DNA of 32,629 nt, from positions 1 to 32,629 of the IMG/VR virus record IMGVR_UViG_3300032294_001948; one strand, written 5' to 3'. A program made the translations under genes and the position numbers. Shown here piece by piece: positions 30,199 to 32,629 of the stretch (position 1 is its first letter; every line of letters starts with the position of its first letter). The notes beneath the pieces were generated by a model. The model did not search any database, was not told the DNA's origin, and saw only the letters and a program-made list of their open reading frames with translations. Source of the DNA: a virus.

Positions 30199-30357
30199 AT
30201 GACCACCATCACTCAAGAGCACTGGGACACACTCTATACCAAACTCTATGAGGCATATGAAGAGTGCAGTAAGAACTATGATGAGACTTACCGACAAATG
30301 ATCGGTCAAGTTCTGGATCACATGATCTATAACAAACCTTATTTGAACATCAAATGA
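30199..30357 (+). CDS. Small protein, function unknown
   Basis: This 52-residue protein starts MTTITQEHWDTLYTKLYEAY, from the first ATG after the promoter; the frame is open further upstream across the terminator. It is helical (EECSKNYDETYRQMIGQVLD) and acidic. The last codons overlap the next start by 4 nt. No family was recognised. Confidence 0.62.
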   Translation: MTTITQEHWDTLYTKLYEAYEECSKNYDETYRQMIGQVLDHMIYNKPYLNIK

Positions 30358-30527
30358 TCAGAACAATTCTCAATCAGTTTCCTGCTCGCTATGGATCTTA
30401 TTCTGCTGAAGGTAACAAGATCCGCCGAACATTCTCCAACGGTTTTAGTTACATCGTAGAAGAATGTAAGTCACCACAAGAAGCACAACGCATCGTAAGT
30501 GACCTCAACTATCTTACAGACAAATGA
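30354..30527 (+). CDS. Small protein, function unknown
   Basis: This 57-residue protein, MIRTILNQFPARYGSYSAEG at its start, was read from the interval between two listed genes. It has a strand section (KIRRTFSNGFSYIVEEC) and an acidic helix (SPQEAQRIVSDLNYLTDK). It is coupled to both neighbours by ATGA overlaps. No domain was recognised. Confidence 0.6.
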   Translation: MIRTILNQFPARYGSYSAEGNKIRRTFSNGFSYIVEECKSPQEAQRIVSDLNYLTDK

Positions 30528-30619
30528 TTGTAATTATTACAGGTAGTTTTATTTCTTTAATCATCTGTAGTATTCTTTTCAAACTTGACGGACTAAATGA
30601 CATTCAAAACGATGACTGA
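30524..30619 (+). CDS. Tiny single-helix membrane protein
   Basis: This 31-residue ORF starts MIVIITGSFISLIICSILFK, a continuous hydrophobic helix, and ends LDGLNDIQNDD. It overlaps the previous stop by 4 nt and the next gene by 8 nt (or more if the next gene starts at 30597). Coupling to both sides supports it as a real gene in spite of its size. A one-pass membrane peptide could regulate a host membrane protein, but this is speculation. Confidence 0.5.
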   Translation: MIVIITGSFISLIICSILFKLDGLNDIQNDD

Positions 30620-30899
30620 AACTAAAACCTATCCCTACCTCAAATACATTCCACATCTTGTTGCAATTCGGTTGATTGTGCTTAGTCCCTTTGCGATTGC
30701 ACAAGCAACGGCAGAATTTATCTCCAACTCTTTGGACAAAGTGTGTCATAAGATTGATAAATTTCTCCCATCACCTTATATTGAAAAGCAAGTAGAATGG
30801 GATCAGTTGCCTAAACGAAATCAAAAAGCGATTGAACAACTTGCAAAAGCACGGGACACTACCAAAGAACGAATTCTCATTCAAACTGTGAAACCATGA
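30612..30899 (+). CDS. Small protein with amphipathic helix, function unknown
   Basis: This 95-residue protein is counted from ATG 30612; an ATG at 30597 in the same frame would add five residues. It begins MTETKTYPYLKYIPHLVAIR with a hydrophobic segment (LVAIRLIVLSPFAIAQATAEF) long enough for one membrane pass, then a charged tail (EKQVEWDQLPKRNQKAIEQ). No family was recognised. It overlaps the next ATG by 4 nt. Confidence 0.58.
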   Translation: MTETKTYPYLKYIPHLVAIRLIVLSPFAIAQATAEFISNSLDKVCHKIDKFLPSPYIEKQVEWDQLPKRNQKAIEQLAKARDTTKERILIQTVKP

Positions 30900-31138
30900 C
30901 TAAATCATTACCACAAAAAACACACGCAGAGACACTAATTAAGGTCACAGAAGAATACACTCTACGACCCAAATCAGGTGATCGTGCTCGTGTATGTATT
31001 GCTACTCTTCAGTATCTGCTGGACAACTTTGCTTATGATCTTGAACCTAGAGATGATTGGGATAGTGGTATTTCTGGGCAATATGTAGATACTATGGACA
31101 TTCATCATCTTATTTACCAACTGCAAAAACTGAAATGA
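30896..31138 (+). CDS. Small protein, function unknown
   Basis: This 80-residue protein reads MTKSLPQKTHAETLIKVTEE at its start and has RPKSGDRARVCIATLQYLLD followed by an acidic loop (EPRDDWDSGISG) and a helix (MDIHHLIYQLQKLK). No domain was recognised. It is coupled to both neighbours by 4-nt overlaps. Confidence 0.62.
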   Translation: MTKSLPQKTHAETLIKVTEEYTLRPKSGDRARVCIATLQYLLDNFAYDLEPRDDWDSGISGQYVDTMDIHHLIYQLQKLK

Positions 31139-31311
31139 ACTACCTCTGCCTTGTTGATGGTGTCGTAGAATACGGCAGCACAGACCTCTACCAATTCAAT
31201 CATTATCGTATGATGTATTATGAAGACCACAAAGATGCTGAAAATGTAGAGTATCTTGTGCTGACTGATGAAGCATACAACGAAATGTTCCCTTGTGAGG
31301 ATGAAGAATGA
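31135..31311 (+). CDS. Small acidic protein, function unknown
   Basis: This 58-residue protein (MNYLCLVDGVVEYGSTDLYQ at the start) was read in the gap between annotated ORFs. It has strand-like starts, a His/Tyr-rich middle (FNHYRMMYYEDHKD), and an acidic end (MFPCEDEE). It is tied to its neighbours by ATGA overlaps. No family was recognised. Confidence 0.6.
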   Translation: MNYLCLVDGVVEYGSTDLYQFNHYRMMYYEDHKDAENVEYLVLTDEAYNEMFPCEDEE

Positions 31312-31466
31312 CCTACCTCATCACCTATGACTATAAAAACGATTTGGAACAACGACACCAACGACACAAAACGATGCAGATGGCTATTGCGACTGCTAAT
31401 CTTCTGATTGCTCACGGAGATTATGTGATTGATAGTATTACTACTGAATATGGTGAAGAAGAATGA
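31308..31466 (+). CDS. Small protein, function unknown
   Basis: This 52-residue protein starts MTYLITYDYKNDLEQRHQRH. A helix (KTMQMAIATANLLIAHGDYV) and an acidic end (TTEYGEEE) follow. It overlaps both neighbours by 4 nt. No family was recognised. Confidence 0.6.
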   Translation: MTYLITYDYKNDLEQRHQRHKTMQMAIATANLLIAHGDYVIDSITTEYGEEE

Positions 31467-31744
31467 CTAACGAAGAACTCACAGTATCAAATGAATTCAC
31501 CACATTTGTAAGAATTCAACTTGACCACGAACAAAAGCAACAACTCAATCGTTATCTAAATCTCCATTATCTTAATGATGTAAATTGTAATGAGTATGAT
31601 GAGAACTTCAAACTTGTTCCCAAATACCCAGAGAAAGAAACAGAAGAGTTCAAAAATGCTATGTGGAGAGCAAATATGGTTCACGATTATCAAGTTAAAG
31701 TTGTGTATGATGTAAATGGTAAATGTAAATTGGAGTTGCTATGA
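31463..31744 (+). CDS. Small protein, function unknown
   Basis: This 93-residue protein has MTNEELTVSNEFTTFVRIQL at the start and a helical middle (DHEQKQQLNRYLNLHYLND). A charged loop (PKYPEKETEEFKN) and two closing strands follow (VKVVYDVNGKCKLELL). No domain was recognised. It overlaps both neighbours by 4 nt. Confidence 0.62.
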   Translation: MTNEELTVSNEFTTFVRIQLDHEQKQQLNRYLNLHYLNDVNCNEYDENFKLVPKYPEKETEEFKNAMWRANMVHDYQVKVVYDVNGKCKLELL

Positions 31745-32004
31745 ACTACGAAACTGAAATCATAGATGGACGCAAAGCAGTTGTCCGTCATTTCTTTGAA
31801 CCACACGAAATCCAAGTGGGTTCTCGTTGGGCACGAGCAGATGAATCCAAAGGTTATGTAACTGTTGAGGGTTTCAATTATTATGGAAGCACAAATCCTT
31901 ATGATTGGGATGTTGTGTATTCTTGGGAAGAGAACGGTGTAAAGAAAACCTGGCAAAAGGAAATGTTTATTTTTCAAACCAAATATTGCCTGATTGTAGA
32001 ATGA
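31741..32004 (+). CDS. Small beta-rich protein, function unknown
   Basis: This 87-residue protein starts MNYETEIIDGRKAVVRHFFE. Short strands follow (QVGSRWARADESKGYVTVEG, WDVVYSWEENGVKKTWQKEM), so a small beta barrel or sheet is likely. No family was recognised. It overlaps both neighbours by 4 nt. Confidence 0.62.
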   Translation: MNYETEIIDGRKAVVRHFFEPHEIQVGSRWARADESKGYVTVEGFNYYGSTNPYDWDVVYSWEENGVKKTWQKEMFIFQTKYCLIVE

Positions 32005-32258
32005 AACTCTTCCAATACGATAAAAAAGTTTGGGAAGGTGGTGAAACCTCACACACTTGGCAGTTTGGTATTCTCAAAAATCATTCACTTCTGTGGGTGA
32101 ATTATGAGAACCCCAGTTGTCAAGTTTATCCTTCTGGTGGTTTTCATATCCTATTCTCATTTTTTACTTCTTCTTTGTTTGGAGTAGATTTTCAGGTTGG
32201 TGATGTTGATTTGAGTTTTAATTTGTTGTCTGATTACTTTGAAGGGTGGGATGAATGA
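32001..32258 (+). CDS. Small aromatic-rich protein, function unknown
   Basis: This 85-residue protein from ATG 32001 (the frame is open upstream, but only within the previous gene) reads MKLFQYDKKVWEGGETSHTW. Its hydrophobic and aromatic composition (FHILFSFFTSSLFGVDF) suggests a beta sheet with a possible membrane contact. It ends in DLSFNLLSDYFEGWDE. No domain was recognised, and it is coupled to its neighbours by ATGA overlaps. Confidence 0.6.
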   Translation: MKLFQYDKKVWEGGETSHTWQFGILKNHSLLWVNYENPSCQVYPSGGFHILFSFFTSSLFGVDFQVGDVDLSFNLLSDYFEGWDE

Positions 32259-32497
32259 CTGACCTTGAACGACTACAAGCATACGATGAGGAACTCTCGA
32301 AAGTTATGCCGAAAGATTATAAGGATTGGCACCAGAACTCAAAGGATGAGAGACCCGAAGTTGCCCGTTGGGTAATTGAGAACCTGCGAAAAGACCGTGA
32401 ATGGTGCTATGAGGTAATGGATAAACAAGCACTAAAAATCAAAGAACTTGAAGAACAAATTGAATATCTTGAATGGCGTGCTTATGGTGAGGAATGA
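32255..32497 (+). CDS. Small acidic coiled-coil protein, function unknown
   Basis: This 80-residue protein has charged helices throughout (MTDLERLQAYDEELSKVMPK, EVARWVIENLRKDREW), ending in a coiled-coil-like helix (QALKIKELEEQIEYLEWR). No family was recognised. It overlaps the gene before it and the next one by 4 nt. Confidence 0.62.
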   Translation: MTDLERLQAYDEELSKVMPKDYKDWHQNSKDERPEVARWVIENLRKDREWCYEVMDKQALKIKELEEQIEYLEWRAYGEE

Positions 32498-32629
32498 TGA
32501 CTGACTCAGCATACAAAGTTTGGGAAGCATTCAAGGCAGAATTGATTGTGGAACCCACAGATGATATGAAGGAAGCACTGGCATCGGCAATCCGTGAGGT
32601 TGCTGACCAACTCTACTTTGACCCTGTTG
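32494..32629 (+). CDS. Small protein, 3' partial
   Basis: Two tandem ATGs at 32494 and 32497 start a frame that stays open to the window edge, giving MMTDSAYKVWEAFKAELIVE and on to VADQLYFDPV. The visible 45 residues are helical and acidic (DDMKEALASAIREVA). The ATGA overlap with the previous gene shows that the operon continues beyond the window. Nothing can be said about function. Confidence 0.6.
   Translation, partial: MMTDSAYKVWEAFKAELIVEPTDDMKEALASAIREVADQLYFDPV

Noticed and set aside
31905-32000. Upstream extension of the 32001 gene
   Set aside because: The frame is open there, but it overlaps the previous gene almost fully; the ATGA junction at 32001 matches the pattern used through the operon.

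Overview
The window looks like part of a T4-like myovirus of marine picocyanobacteria (cyanomyovirus; Synechococcus or Prochlorococcus host inferred, not proven). The evidence is an AT-rich, strictly plus-strand gene array; a T4-type tail tube (gp19), gp26-type protein, gp5-type OB-fold hub protein and spike; T4 late-promoter octamers close to TATAAATA; very large fibres with cyanophage-style repeats; a tRNA cluster; and a long run of tiny overlapping genes. No photosynthesis or carbon-metabolism auxiliary gene is present here.

Layout. 1-11771 is a late tail and baseplate operon: tail tube (5' end cut off), gp26-like protein with a likely programmed -1 frameshift into a 57-codon ORF, two related tape-measure or hub-type proteins (the second with a muramidase-like and an M23 endopeptidase domain), a gp27-like hub protein, a gp5-like OB protein without lysozyme, a separate beta-helical spike protein, and two distal structural proteins, one glycine-rich. 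11773-12555 switches to sigma70-type promoters and holds two small genes, one Phd-like antitoxin, and three tRNAs. 12588-22427 is a second late block: three large fibre proteins (the first with a C-terminal S74 chaperone domain) and small flanking genes.

22467-26192 is an accessory DNA-modification island: two overlapping ORFs that together carry the motifs of one N6-adenine methyltransferase but in swapped order, a terminator/promoter junction, a GC-rich SF2 DEAH helicase, an AT-rich unknown protein that may be a nuclease, and a complete N4/N6 methyltransferase overlapping it by 53 nt. 26215-32629 is a dense early-type operon of about 29 small proteins, mostly joined by ATGA stop/start overlaps and broken once by a second terminator/promoter unit at 30142-30177. 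Nearly all are unrecognised.

The points I would look at first are the split, order-swapped methyltransferase, the frameshift site at the end of the gp26-like gene, the class II tRNA with an isoleucine UAU anticodon, and the tRNA promoter that lies inside an inverted repeat.
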